A stretch of DNA of 64,000 nt from Setophaga petechia (GCA_024362935.1 JANCRA010000004.1:22463121-22527120); one strand, 5' to 3'; positions 1 through 11,000 are shown, counted from the stretch's first letter. The notes: generated from the sequence alone by a model not told the origin. Numbers and translations are program-made.

Positions 1-3000
1 TGTTGCATTAGATATGTTTTTAGTATTTTCTTCTTTTTGTAAAAGCTGTAATTTTCAGAGTTTAGAACCAATTTAATGTCCCTGGAGCTAGAGCTTTTTT
101 GTATCCATTGTCCATTAGGTGAATTGCTAAGCCAAGAATGGAATCCATTTATAATGTATAAAATATAGTAAAATGCTTTAAAAACAGTCTGGATAGGGAA
201 GAATTCATCAGGAGTCCATTAAATTTGAAGATGGTGAGTTCTGAGGTTCTTCTTATAATGTGTTTTTGTGCTTTGATAAGAAGCATTAGATATAGGAAGA
301 TTTATTTAAAAGTTTGAATTCAATAAAAATTTATACAGAACAAATGCAAAATGCATTCTGTTTGACATTTGAGACAGATTTCAAAACAGTATTTTGCTTT
401 AAAGAATACTCTGTGACTTCGGTAATATTTATTATGTTTTAATAAAAATTAATAAATAAAACCTGAAATTATAGTGTCAGTGTTACAGACTTTAAAGAGA
501 CACCTGTCAGAATACCCTCTTAAGTTACGTTCTTATGGCATCATAACTTGGGCATGAAAATGTGGTCTTATCAGGGAAGATCACAGGCGCTGACATATTG
601 TTAGCAATTAAAAGTAAATCTCTGCAGAGAATTTAAATTGTTAAGAACAATATGAAGGGAACACGAAGGGAATAGAAAGGGAACAACTGAATCTAATACT
701 CCCTGCAGAACGTTCCAAGTTCCACAGTGTCTCATTTGTGCCCAGCCTCAGCTCACAGCCCACAGCCCACAGTCCACAGCTCACCTGTGTGAGTGTCCTC
801 TAGCAGCTCATGGGTGACCTGCACATGCTGCCAGGGCCAGTGGCTGGCAGGAACTGGCCATCGTAGAAGCCCTCACTTGGAGCCTTGCATTTATTTCTAC
901 CTGGTGAATAAAAACTCACTGAGATATCCTAAAAAGTTTTTGCTGCACTGTTGAATCTTGATTCCTCTGTGGTTTGGTGCTTTTTATTCTTTTTATTCTG
1001 GGAAGTAGATGTATCTCCCAGTAAGAATCTGTCCAATGTACAGCCAAGGAATTAAAGAATATTCTGGATCTGACAATCACAATGTTTTAAAAAATCTCAA
1101 AGTTATTTTTGGTTGAAGTTAAAAGAGAATTTTCCCAAATTTTTCAATGTGGCAAATGTATTTTAAAGTTTAGTCAGCATAGATTAGGTATGCTTCATGC
1201 TTGTTACTTTTTTACAGAAGTGTTTTCTTTTAGGAAAGTATTAAACCCATCCAAATACATAATTATTTAGTCTATTTTCTGTCCATCATTCTAACACATC
1301 TTTGGCTTATTTACACATATTCTTGTAGCTCTTCCTTCAATATCCTTATATGGCTTCTACTCAGATTGGAGATCTTTATGTGAAGCAACAAGATGAAACC
1401 AATGATGATTCCTAGATTTTATTTTGGACTGTTGAGCTGATCATGGGGGATGGAACAGAGCAAATGGCAACTTTTGCAAATCAGATATTAGAAGGGTCAA
1501 AATATGGTAGAGTGAATGTCCACTGCAAGAGCTGTGTAGGAACAGAGAAAATTATTTGAAAACAGCCAAGATGCACTTAGTGGATGATTTCCAGGACAAA
1601 GAAGACACAGAAAAAACAGAATGTTACAATTTTTAGGTTGTGCTTTCTATCCTGCCTCTCCCCTCCTGTTTCTGTGTCAATTTACGTTACATATACATTT
1701 ACAGTTTTCTGGTTCCTCCAGAGCTGTCATGATGTTCTGGATAAATACTTTACATTTCACAGAAAACATGCATAAATGTAAATTCACCCAAGAGGTTTAA
1801 ATGACTCCTTGGGGTTAAATGAAATGCATGTTAATGACATTCATATATACTAAGAAGCACAGATTTTAAAAATCTGTCTCTATACACATACAGAATCAAA
1901 TAGCAGAGCTACCAATTAAATCATAGCATGTGTGCCTCCAACGACACTTGAAATACAAACAATACTTTGCATGAGAATTTTGCACCTTCAAAAATCTGTC
2001 TTCCCCTATTTGGAATTATCAGACATTTTGAACAATACCGGAGACGTCTCAAGATCCATTATGAAAATGGAACACACCATGAGTGGAGAGATTAGTGGTG
2101 ACTCATTGCATGGGTGAGACACAGTAGGATCACCATTTGGGACAGAAGCAAATATGTGAGATGAGATAATTCCATTACAGGAAGAAGGATGTTAGTGACT
2201 TCATATAAGGCAATGTGTATACAAAGGGAACTTGTTTGTATTTTACTTCTTGATGTGACCACCCATGCCCTTAAAATCAAATCAAACTACAACAGCTAGG
2301 GAAGAAGGCTATGGCAATGACTAGTGGAATGCAAAACATAATTCAGGAAAAGATTAAAAAATATGCTTTCCAGAAGAAAAATGTAGTCAGAGATGTTTTA
2401 GTAGGTATTTTCTGATTTATTGAACACTAGTTTTTAACCTGGGGCTGTTTAACAATGTATTTACATGCTGAGGGTAGTTTGCAGATTTCCACAGTAAGAG
2501 AGAGGACCCAGAGCAGTAAGAGAGAGGACCCAGAGAAGCTTTAAAATAGGTATTTTATAATTTCTGAGAGAGATTAGTTGGTATAATTGCCAGTGGTAGC
2601 ATGATCCATAATGGTATTTCAGAAAGGCTTTTCCACTGTCCTGTGTCTGTTTCCAGCACTAAATGTAGAATAAAGCACTGAGTCACAGATCCCCTTTGGT
2701 TCTCTAGCCAGAACACCAAAGCTGATATAGGAACTTGGGGGGTTACCACCTACTGCCTCTACGAGTCCACTTGACATTTGGGCACAATGTGAGAGAAAAT
2801 GGTGTGTGCACCTCCTCCCACTTTCTGCTGGAGACAATGGAACTACTTCGGGCCTATTCACATGTTCTGGGATCTCCCATGCCCAAGAGACAACGCCCTC
2901 CCCAGTCAGGGGGCTCTTTTCACAGTTTATACTTCCTGGCTTGAAAAGAAATAACATCTGGCTCTTTGAGCATTGCTAATAACAGCTTTGAGGTCCTCAG

Positions 3001-4594
3001 CACTACTTTTATTTGTTCTATTTTCAATTATATGGGTTGTATTGTGAAGAATAGAAAGTAAAGAAAGGAGAAAACCATGCTAATTCAGGCAACACTTGTG
3101 AATCTTGGATGGCATTTTCTCTGTAAGGCAAGCTGGTTTAAACTAATGCTTTAGCAGAGCATTTTCTTGGCTTTTGTGATTGGGTAACAGTGATATTATT
3201 TGTGTTATGATTTAATACATTCACTGGACTTGAATCAACACCGTTCCAACCAAGACAAGTGGTCAGTCTTAGGGTACCACACAACAGTGACAGAGAAATG
3301 GTTGGCTCTGCTTTTGACTCTGCTCAAGTAGCAAGAGCAAAATCCAAAAATTAGAAAATATATGTGAAGATATTTCCTTTTAACTTCTCACAGACACTGT
3401 GTAGGTAGCCTCACATCTTGTGTCTGGGTCTGGAGAGCAGGTACCTCTTGGGGAGAGCAGCACGTAACCAGTCCATCACTGGAGAAATAGAAACCCTAAC
3501 TGTGCCCTTGAGAGCCACTGCCAGCTCTCTCTTCTCTTCCTTCCCAGATTAACATCAGCAGCTTGGTAAACCACTGCTGCATTGCCTCAGTAACAAATTA
3601 TAACATGTAGAATAGTGATCTCTGAACGTGCAAAAAGCATTACCTGTAATGTAAATCACTGATCCTGGCCTTTTGTTTTACTGCTGTGAAGGTATAAATC
3701 TCCAGGTCCTGTATAGCCTATCTTGGGCAGAGGCAGTGGTGAAGATGAGTCAAAAATGTTGGTTGGAGAGGAGATAATGGTAGGGTTTCTACCTCTTAAT
3801 GTCTAAAATTTAGTTGTACAAGATACTAAACCTTAAAATAGAAGAAATTACATGATAATACACATACAATTTTTATTCTGAGAAGGAGATAAAAAATAAG
3901 AGAACATGCTAGGTGTTCAGCATATCATTCAATGTACACTGAGTTAAGATGCTGCAGTGCTGAAGTGATGCTCCAAAGCTAGCTACAACTGAGGAATTCA
4001 GGTTGGCTTTTATTTTTTAGTTGCAGTTTGGCTACATCACTTTTCTTTAGAATCTCTTCTCTACTTAGTCATTTTTCAAATGAATGCAATTGCTTCACCA
4101 GTGTAAGGCAGCTGCCATTGCAGGTTTGCCCTGTTAAGGATAGTGCTTGCTTTTTTGAAAATGAGCCAGAGCACCTGGGAAACTCATATTTTACGGCCTA
4201 AGAGAATTTTAAAAATCTTGGATAAAAAGGCCATAACTCTATCTATCTGAGCAAGTAAATTCCTTTTATGTATTATAATTAAATTGATTAAAACTGTTGA
4301 GTAAGGCTTAAATTTCATGCAGTGGTCTTTTTAATTACAGGTCCCCTTTAAGACAGATCACATCATCTACACCAACAATTAAATAATGATGGTGGATATT
4401 GTTACACTATTGCTTATTGCCAAGTAGAACAACAAAAGGTCACAAAAAGTGACCTTTGCACAAAGGAGGTCCAGAGATTAGCTTCAAATTTGGTTCCTTT
4501 TGGCAGGATGTTTGTAGACAGTTTTTTCCAATGGGAAATAAATCATGATATAGGAAAAGTCTGGTGTAGTAACCAGGATTTAAAGAAGCAATAA
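1..4594. other. AT-rich host DNA, no gene recognised
   Basis: No open frame here exceeds about 110 codons and none shows a recognisable domain or convincing exon boundaries. The stretch at about 2555-2960 is more GC-balanced and open on both strands over a short distance, but I cannot assign it to a gene or to a known repeat. The segment ends at the target duplication of the provirus. It is intergenic or intronic by default, which is an inference from the absence of signals. Confidence 0.6.
2492..2535. repeat. Exact 22-bp tandem duplication
   Basis: The unit beginning CAGTAAGAGAGAGG occurs at 2492-2513 and again, without a mismatch, at 2514-2535. Two perfect copies of an otherwise ordinary sequence suggest a recent local slippage or duplication event. 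No function is implied. Confidence 0.9.
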
Positions 4595-4600
4595 CAGTTT
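4595..4600. repeat. Target-site duplication, left copy (CAGTTT)
   Basis: CAGTTT directly precedes the TGTTGTGG start of the 5' LTR and is repeated right after the CA end of the 3' LTR at 14270-14275. A 6-bp duplication is usual for alpha- and betaretrovirus-type integrases. Removing the provirus and one copy gives a continuous empty site reading ataacagtttagttt. Confidence 0.95.
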
Positions 4601-5013
4601 TGTTGTGGTGCGTGTGGTTGTCCCTGAAAAATTTTCATAAATGTTTAGTTCAGTTTGTGAGGGGACATTGAGTTGCATGAATCTTATCGTTCATCCAGAA
4701 GGATGGTTTTATTCAAGGCTTTTCCTTTTTCCCCCCCCCCCTTTTTCCCCCCAAGCCTAATGCAGTTTACCTCATTATTTCAGTTGCCCCCGCCCCCCCC
4801 CCCCCCCCCCCCCCTCTGTAACAGTCCCCTTGTCCCTCAGTTGTCCCCTCCTTCGTTGCTTCAGTAACCCCCTGTCCATCACTCTCTTCCCACACCCCAT
4901 TTCCAGAACCTTCGATCAGGGAATGGGAGTGATTGGTGCAGAGGGGAAAGTCCCCGCCTTGCTGTGTTCCTATTTGTTGCTATGTAATGTCCATTATTTG
5001 TACTCTTGATTTT

Positions 5014-5060
5014 ATTGGTCATTTGTGTATTCCCCCCTCCCCTCGGGGTCTCTTTATATG
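5014..5060 (+). promoter_or_regulatory. Core promoter of the 5' LTR (inverted CCAAT box and TATA box)
   Basis: ATTGG (reverse of CCAAT) at 5014-5018 is followed by TATATG at 5055-5060. By the usual spacing of about 25-30 bp, transcription would start near 5085, which would be the U3/R border. The same elements occur in the 3' LTR near 13894 and 13935. Assignment is by motif only. Confidence 0.65.
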
Positions 5061-5129
5061 TCCCCCCCGAGGGGTGGAGGTTGAGCAGTTGCTTGCACTC
5101 CCTACCCCACCTGCTGCCCCCTTACCCTT

Positions 5130-5135
5130 AATAAA
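5130..5135 (+). promoter_or_regulatory. Polyadenylation signal in the 5' LTR
   Basis: AATAAA lies about 75 bp after the TATA-like box, with cleavage expected around 5150 just before U5. The 3' LTR copy at 14000-14005 would be the one used for the genomic RNA. Confidence 0.85.
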
Positions 5136-5404
5136 CCCAGTTTCCTGCCTGCAAGTGGCTGCTCCGCTTCGTCGTGCTTAACCTCGCTACATCGTTGCTG
5201 CCGCGCGCCTCTCCTCTCCAGCTCCCCCAGGGGTGCCTCTCCCTGCCAAGACGCAGGGAGGGTCCCTGGCAGCCAGCCACTTCCCCGGCCGCCTCGACAG
5301 AGCAAGTGCTGCAGAAGGCAAGTGGCTGGCCCAACCCAGGCTGTGGGCTGCGGAGGGCTTGTGGCCGCTAGCCGGGGGTCAGACGCCCGAGCAGCCGCAG
5401 CTGT

Positions 5405-5422
5405 TGGCGCCCGAACGCGGGG
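5405..5422 (+). other. Primer binding site, tRNA-Lys-like
   Basis: TGGCGCCCGAACGCGGGG starts five bases after the LTR end. Its first 12 bases equal the standard primer site for tRNA-Lys3, and the last six differ from both common Lys primer sites. The acceptor-stem part therefore indicates a lysine tRNA, while the T-stem part does not match the mammalian forms I know. The bird tRNA set would have to be searched to name the isoacceptor. Confidence 0.85.
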
Positions 5423-5919
5423 CTTGTGGACGACGCCGGACCCGCAACTCGACGTCCTCGACGTCACCGGGCGCGGCAGTACCCCGGTGGGAGCAGACCC
5501 CAGGGCACTTGGGTAGCGCTCCCGGGGACTCCGATCCGACGACAGCTCGGCACCCAGAGCCGGATCGCAAGCGAGGTATCACACCCAGACCCCTACCCCC
5601 CCCCGGTTTTCGGTTCGGAGGGTTTCCTTTCCCCTTCTATCTTTTATTGATCCCACCCCTGGGTTCTTGACTCCCGGGAGCCCGAAGGTGGTGATTCCCC
5701 TCGTCCGGCGTCGGTTTCCCTGTGGCGTCGGGCGATCCCCGTTCCGGGGCGATAGAGGGTCCTCCCGGGGGTTTCCTAATCTTTTCCCCGCCTGCCTCAG
5801 TTCGCATTTGTTGGTATCACTCCCTCTCCCGCTGTGTTTTATTTCGTTTTTCAATTTAAGCTGCCCTATTGGTTGTATTCCTGGGTGTGATTTCTGAGCT
5901 GCATTCGACAACACCAGGC
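5423..5919 (+). promoter_or_regulatory. Untranslated leader with probable packaging region and splice donor
   Basis: About 500 bases separate the primer site from the gag start. The leader is GC-rich at first and becomes pyrimidine- and T-rich toward gag. A plausible 5' splice site is GAG|GTATCA, with the GT at 5576-5577; AAG|GTGGTG about 110 bases further on is a weaker alternative. The packaging signal is expected here by analogy with other retroviruses; I see no sequence motif that proves it. Confidence 0.5.
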
Positions 5920-8046
5920 ATGGGTGCTCGCCTGTCCGCAGCTCAGCGCGAAGCTGTTTTAGTTTCTAGTTCATTACTGGTTGGTGCGGATCTCCCAATT
6001 AAAGAGCGGGAGATCCGAAGTTTAATTCGGTGGGTCTGCTCGCAGTTCCGCGACTTTACCCCAGACCATTGCCGCGACCCCCGCTTTTGGGAAGGCGTGG
6101 CACGGAAATTATCCGATTTGGCCAGGGCTGAGGGTATCGAAATAACCAAAAGATTGAAATTGGCACGACACCTGCATTGGGTGACACAGCTGATCACCGC
6201 TGTGAAAATAAAGCAATCGAATGAGCTGCGAGGACGCCCCCGAACGCCCGGAGCCTCTCAGAGAGACTCCGGGCAGTTTAACCGTTCTAGTTGCGTTTCT
6301 GGCTTGATCCCCAGTTCAGTCCCTACCCCCGTTCCTAACCCTCATCCCTCTTCTGTCGCCCCTCAAAGACCCGGGATCCTGAGGCGGGCATCCCTCGCCC
6401 ACAAGGAGCCGGAGCCCAGTCATCGCCCGGGCCCCCCTCAGGACCCCCAATCCCCCCGCGGAGCGCGACAAAGGGCCCTGTCGCCCTCCGACTCTCCCGC
6501 ACCCCCTTCTTCCCGTTCCCCGAAATTCCGAGTTTTGAAGTCCCCGAAGTTGAATACGAGAGTTAGGTTCAGGGTCCTGTCACAAGATGGCTCCCATGGA
6601 GCCCAAGATGGCAGGGACCCTCGAACCTCGTGGCAGGAGCCCCTTTCTCATTCCCAGAACCCTTTTCTCTCAGCCCCTCCCCCTCCAAATCCCTTCTTCA
6701 CCCCCTCTTCCAACCCTTTTATTCCCGAGCCCAATCCCCTCCTGCCGCCAACTGCCCCTCCTCCCGATGCTCCTCCTCTGTACCACCTTCCAGTCCCACC
6801 CTGCGCTCCACCCGTTGCTCCTCCCACCGATCCTCCTCCCGTCCCTCCCCGGGCAACACCCACTCCCAAAGCCACCCCTCTCGTCCCCTCCTCCTGGGTG
6901 GGTGTTCCCACGGCATCGGACCCCGCCCCCAGTTCCCACCTTACCTCCCAGCCCCTCCCCTCAGGTTCCGGTTCCCACGCCCTCCCTTCCGGTTCCCACG
7001 GGTTGCCATCTTGTTCTGGGGAATCGGGGGCAGAGAGGGTGAATGTGTTCATACCGGAGCCTGAGCAGCCCAATGTCATCACGGCGGCCCCGGTGCAATA
7101 TCGCCAGAGGCGAGGGGGGGCTGTGGACGTGCGGTGGGAACCCATCTCGCGGTCAGTGATTAGGGATCTCTGCAAGGCCCAGAAAGAGTTTGGTTCCGAC
7201 AGTGAATACTTTCGGGGCCAACTCGAAGCCTCCCTTCTGGAAACTGAATTGACTCCAAATGACATCAGACAAATTTTCAAATGCTTGTTAAACAAGTCGC
7301 AGTTTTCCAGATGGGAGGCAGGCTGGGAGAGGGCAGTAGAAGATCTTCTCCCCAGCATCAGGGCAGATCCCAACCTGGCCGTAGATGGCAACGGGGATGA
7401 GATCACCGTAGAGCACTTGTGTGGCATCGGGGAATGGGCCAAGGGGCAGCCAGCGGCAGAGCTAATCCCTGCGGACGCCCTTGGTCTGAGTGCCATGGCA
7501 GCCGCAGAGGAATTTTTTAAGGTAGTTTCCGGCACACCAGCAGTCCCAGCCACTGACATCCGGCAAAGGGCTGAAGAGAGCTTCGATGACTTTGTCCTCC
7601 GAGTCGAAGCGGCGGTGCGGCATGAAGACGGGGACGAGAATTTTAAATCGCAAATGGTGAGGTCGATCGCTGCTTCGAATTGCAATCCAGCCTGTAAAGC
7701 AGCGATCCAGAGCCTGCCCCTGCGTCCCCGTCCGACGCTGCGCGACCTACTGGAAGTCTGCGCCCGCAAAGTCCCCATCTCGCAGCGGGCCAGCGGCTCG
7801 AAAGTGCCGTCATCACACCGAGTCGCCGCTGCAGACTCTCCAGAAGAGGTCGACGTCGCCGCCGCCGGAGGACCGAAATCAGCCCCTGCCCGGGACGCGC
7901 CATGTCATCTGTGTGCGCAGATAGGACACTGGATGCCCGAATGCCCCCTGCGACAACAGTTTTATAAGTTCCGGAGAGAAATGGAGGCAAAACAACAGAA
8001 AGGAGGAGCATCAGGGGGAAACACCGATACGCAAAAAAACATGTAA
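5920..8046 (+). CDS. Gag polyprotein (708 aa)
   Basis: Gag builds the virus particle: matrix at the membrane, capsid shell and RNA-binding nucleocapsid. The start is the first in-frame ATG in a good context (G at -3 and +4), giving an N-terminal MGARLS whose Gly2 fits N-myristoylation. Residues 1-105 are matrix-like and helical. About 105-375 is a long Pro/Ser-rich spacer containing a PPLY late-domain motif (285-288; nt 6772-6783). Capsid starts around residue 391. The major homology region spans about 547-566 (QRAEESFDDFV). A single CX2CX4HX4C zinc knuckle lies at 662-675, where most alpha- and betaretroviruses have two. The frame ends TAA at 8044-8046, two codons after the slippery site. 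Shorter overlapping frames in the proline-rich part are composition shadows. Identity is firm; cleavage sites are not determined. Confidence 0.96.
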   Translation: MGARLSAAQREAVLVSSSLLVGADLPIKEREIRSLIRWVCSQFRDFTPDHCRDPRFWEGVARKLSDLARAEGIEITKRLKLARHLHWVTQLITAVKIKQSNELRGRPRTPGASQRDSGQFNRSSCVSGLIPSSVPTPVPNPHPSSVAPQRPGILRRASLAHKEPEPSHRPGPPQDPQSPRGARQRALSPSDSPAPPSSRSPKFRVLKSPKLNTRVRFRVLSQDGSHGAQDGRDPRTSWQEPLSHSQNPFLSAPPPPNPFFTPSSNPFIPEPNPLLPPTAPPPDAPPLYHLPVPPCAPPVAPPTDPPPVPPRATPTPKATPLVPSSWVGVPTASDPAPSSHLTSQPLPSGSGSHALPSGSHGLPSCSGESGAERVNVFIPEPEQPNVITAAPVQYRQRRGGAVDVRWEPISRSVIRDLCKAQKEFGSDSEYFRGQLEASLLETELTPNDIRQIFKCLLNKSQFSRWEAGWERAVEDLLPSIRADPNLAVDGNGDEITVEHLCGIGEWAKGQPAAELIPADALGLSAMAAAEEFFKVVSGTPAVPATDIRQRAEESFDDFVLRVEAAVRHEDGDENFKSQMVRSIAASNCNPACKAAIQSLPLRPRPTLRDLLEVCARKVPISQRASGSKVPSSHRVAAADSPEEVDVAAAGGPKSAPARDAPCHLCAQIGHWMPECPLRQQFYKFRREMEAKQQKGGASGGNTDTQKNM

Positions 8047-8092
8047 CCGAGCGCAGTGCCCCCCTGCGCCATGATAAAAATGAAAGCGGGCA
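8034..8092 (+). promoter_or_regulatory. -1 ribosomal frameshift site with candidate pseudoknot
   Basis: A AAA AAC at 8034-8040 is in the correct register with gag (c-A AAA AAC), four bases before the gag TAA. Slipping back one base enters the pro-pol frame, which has no stop from here onward. Downstream, GCGCAG (8051-8056) can pair with CTGCGC (8064-8069), and TGCCC (8057-8061) in its loop can pair with GGGCA (8088-8092). That forms an H-type pseudoknot with an A-rich third loop. The slippery site is seen directly; the pseudoknot is a hand-found pairing. Its first loop is very short and the 10-base spacer is on the long side. Confidence 0.85.
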
Positions 8093-11000
8093 AGTGACAA
8101 CGAGAGACTGCAGGGGGAAAGGAGCAAGGGAAAGCCCGCCGCCCGCTCCACTTGTAACACCTGGGTGGAGCGAACTGCCGCTTGTGCGTTGTGACTCTTT
8201 CACCGGACTGGACTTGCATGAAGCAGAGGCTTCCCTTTGTGAGGCCTCGTGTCTTTTTCGTATGGACCATGCCGGAAACCCGGTCCCCTCAGCAGGACCG
8301 TCACTAACCGCCTTTTCCATCTTTTCTCCTTTTAGGTTGGTGACGACAGAGGCTCTCCGGCTGCCCAATACCGATCTCCGATTTCTCACCGTGTCTCCCG
8401 AATGCCCAGATACCTGGAACCGTTCAGGCCACCGGTTTGTCATTGTGGGGGACACCAAGCACACACCACGAGAAGTGCAAGTATATCCGGCTTTGGTGTC
8501 CTCTCTAAGGCACAGATTCAAACTCACTGTATCGTGTCTTCACCCCCCATTGTTCCTTCCCAAAGGGACCATCCTTGCTCAAGCAGTCCCAGTTCAAGAT
8601 GCTGACCCCATCAGAAGCTGGGAGCTTGACTGCCCAGAACAACGGGACTCCCTTCCCAAAGAACATCCATCTAGGGAAGCAGAGCACCCAAACACTCCAC
8701 ATGTGGCCTGGGCACAGAGGCTGGGGTCCTCAAAGCCCCGCCTCGAATGCCAGCTGAGCAAGGGGAAGGACACCATTTCTATCCGGGGGATGTTAGACAC
8801 AGGTGCAGACGTGACGATCATTCCCACGCGGGAATGGCCGTCACACTGGGAACTGCAAAACGTAGGAGGCTGCATCACGGGTGTAGGCGGGTCTCAATTG
8901 GCAAAGCAATCTAAGAGCATCGTTCAAATTACGGGGCCAGACGGGCAATTGGCACATGTCCGCCCGTTTGTTTTGAATTACTCCGAGCCTCTCTGGGGGA
9001 GAGACACCCTTGAACAATGGGGAGCCAAGATTGACCTTCCGGCCCCCCTCCCGGTTTTTCGGGCAGCGGTCGCTGAGGAGCGCGCCACCTGGAAACTCAA
9101 TTGGAAATCCGACAAACCCGTACAGGTGAAGCAGTGGCCGCTGAATAAACAGAAATTGAAAGCGCTCACGGAGCTCGTGGAGGAGCAAGTCCGCAAAGGC
9201 AACCTGGTGGAGACCATGTCTGCATGGAACTCCCCAGTGTTTGTCATTCGTAAAACATCTGGCAAGTGGCGGCTTCTTCACGACCTCCGCAAAATTAATG
9301 ACATCATAGAAGATATGGGTGTCCTCCAACCAGGGATGCCCTCCCCATCGATGCTCCCCCAAAACTGGAATTTGGCGATTATTGATCTGAAAGACTGTTT
9401 TTTCCAAATTCCGCTGCACCCGGATGACGCTCCGCGGTTTGCATTCACGGTGCCAGCTTTGAACCGTGAAGCTCCCGGTAAACGCTACCACTGGCGAGTT
9501 TTGCCGCAAGGCATGAAATGCAGCCCCATTATTTGCCAGTGGTACGTTGCTGCCCTGCTCGCTCCCATCCGCGAGCGATACAGTGAGGCCGTCATCCACC
9601 ATTATATGGATGACGTGCTGGTCTGTGCCCGCGATGACAGCCTGCTGGCCCACGTGCTCACCTGTGTGACCGATTGTCTTGTCGCTGCAGGGTTCGAACT
9701 CCAAAACGAAAAGATTCAACGGATGCCACCCTGGAAATACCTGGGCCTTGAAATCAGCAGGAGGACCATTGTTCCTCAAAAATTGGCCATTAACCCAAAA
9801 GTGAGCACTCTGGCGGACGCCCATCAACTGTGTGGGGCGTTGAACTGGGTGAGACCTTGGCTGGGTATCACCACCGAGGACCTGGCCCCCCTCTTCAAGT
9901 TATTGGAAGGGGGAGAGGCGCTTTGTTCGCCTAGGGATCTCACCCCAGAGGCCGAGGCGTCGCTGGAAAAGATCGGTGAGCTACTTGAGGCAAGGCAGGC
10001 CCATCGCTACATCCCGGGCCTGCCTTTCAAATTCGTCATATTAGGCCGATTGCCACACCTCCATGGTCTCATTTACCAATGGGACCCGTCTCGGAAAAAC
10101 ATCAAAGGGAGGGACAAGGACCCCAGTCTGAGCGACCCCCTCTTAATCATAGAGTGGGTGTTCCTCAGCTGTCACCGGTCCAAGAGAATCACCCAGCCAC
10201 ACGAGCTGGTGGCAGAACTGATCCGTAAGGCTCGTCTTCGGATCAGGGAGCTGGCGGGTGTGGACTTTGGATGCATACACGTCCCAATAGAACTTAAATC
10301 TGGCAAACTCAAAACTAAAATGTTGAACGAACTCCTGTCAGAAAGCGAAGTTCTTCAATTTGCGCTCGCCAACTACACCGGGCAGATTGATGTTGGACGG
10401 CCGTCACATCCGCTGTTCAGCAGCGATCTGCACTTCAAATTCTCTACAAAAAAGATTTTGAGCCGTGTTCCTCTCGATGCTCTGACAGTTTTTACGGACG
10501 CATCCGGGGGATCTCACAGGTCAGTAATGACTTGGAAAGATCCTCAGACTCAGCGTTGGGAGATGGATGTTAACTACGTTGAGGGGTCCCCTCAAGTCGC
10601 TGAGTTGGATGCTGTCGTCAGAGCATTCGAAAAATTCCAGGACCGGCCCTTCAATTTGGTAACAGATTCGGCTTACGTAGCTGGGGTAGTTGCCCGAGCT
10701 GAGCAAGCTGTTCTGCAGGAGGTTCCCAATCTGGCCCTGTACAATCTGCTCTCAAAACTCATCAGTCTCATCTCCCGTAGAGAGCAGATGTACTACGTTA
10801 TGCATACCAGGTCTCACACTGATCTGCCCGGGTTCATCGCGGAGGGTAACCGCAGAGCCGATGCTCTTGCGGCCCCTGCTGAGATTGAACCCGAGTGGGC
10901 CATGGCCGCGGCGGTCAAGATGGCCCCGCTCCCCGACGTGTTCCAACAAGCCAAACTGAGCCACCAGCTTTTCCACCAGAATGCTCCTGGTCTGGTCCGC

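Larger units (their letters stand above)
4601..5399 (+). repeat. 5' LTR of the provirus (799 bp)
   Basis: The LTR starts TGTTGTGG and ends GCAGCCGCA. U3 runs from 4601 to about 5084, R from about 5085 to about 5150, and U5 to 5399; the R limits are inferred from the TATA-like box at 5055 and the AATAAA at 5130. U3 carries pyrimidine blocks, including runs of 11 C (4731-4741) and 22 C (4793-4814). An inverted CCAAT box (ATTGG) lies at 5014-5018. U5 is unusually long (about 250 bp) and GC-rich, with a perfect 8-bp hairpin at 5239-5246 / 5253-5260. Read block by block, it equals the 3' LTR at every base outside the long poly-C. Confidence 0.97.

Noticed and set aside
4673..5914. Several frames in the LTR and leader on both strands
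   Set aside because: Many are repeated in the 3' LTR, contain homopolymer-encoded Pro/Ser runs and have no domain; they are by-products of C-rich sequence.
6587..7064. Two plus-strand frames of about 150 codons inside gag
   Set aside because: They overlap the Pro/Ser-rich spacer and are low complexity; no separate start signal or splice site supports an accessory gene.
6648..7778. 376-codon minus-strand frame antisense to gag
   Set aside because: It lies opposite the GC-rich, proline-rich part of gag, where antisense stops are rare because of composition; the product is Gly/Arg/Glu-rich low complexity with no domain. A functional antisense gene is not excluded but there is no support.
7643..8527. 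294-codon minus-strand frame spanning the gag-pol junction
   Set aside because: Composition shadow across the gag end and pol start; no recognisable protein features.
8841..9827. 328-codon minus-strand frame antisense to protease/RT
   Set aside because: Shadow of the well-supported pol frame; no domain, no promoter evidence on the minus strand.
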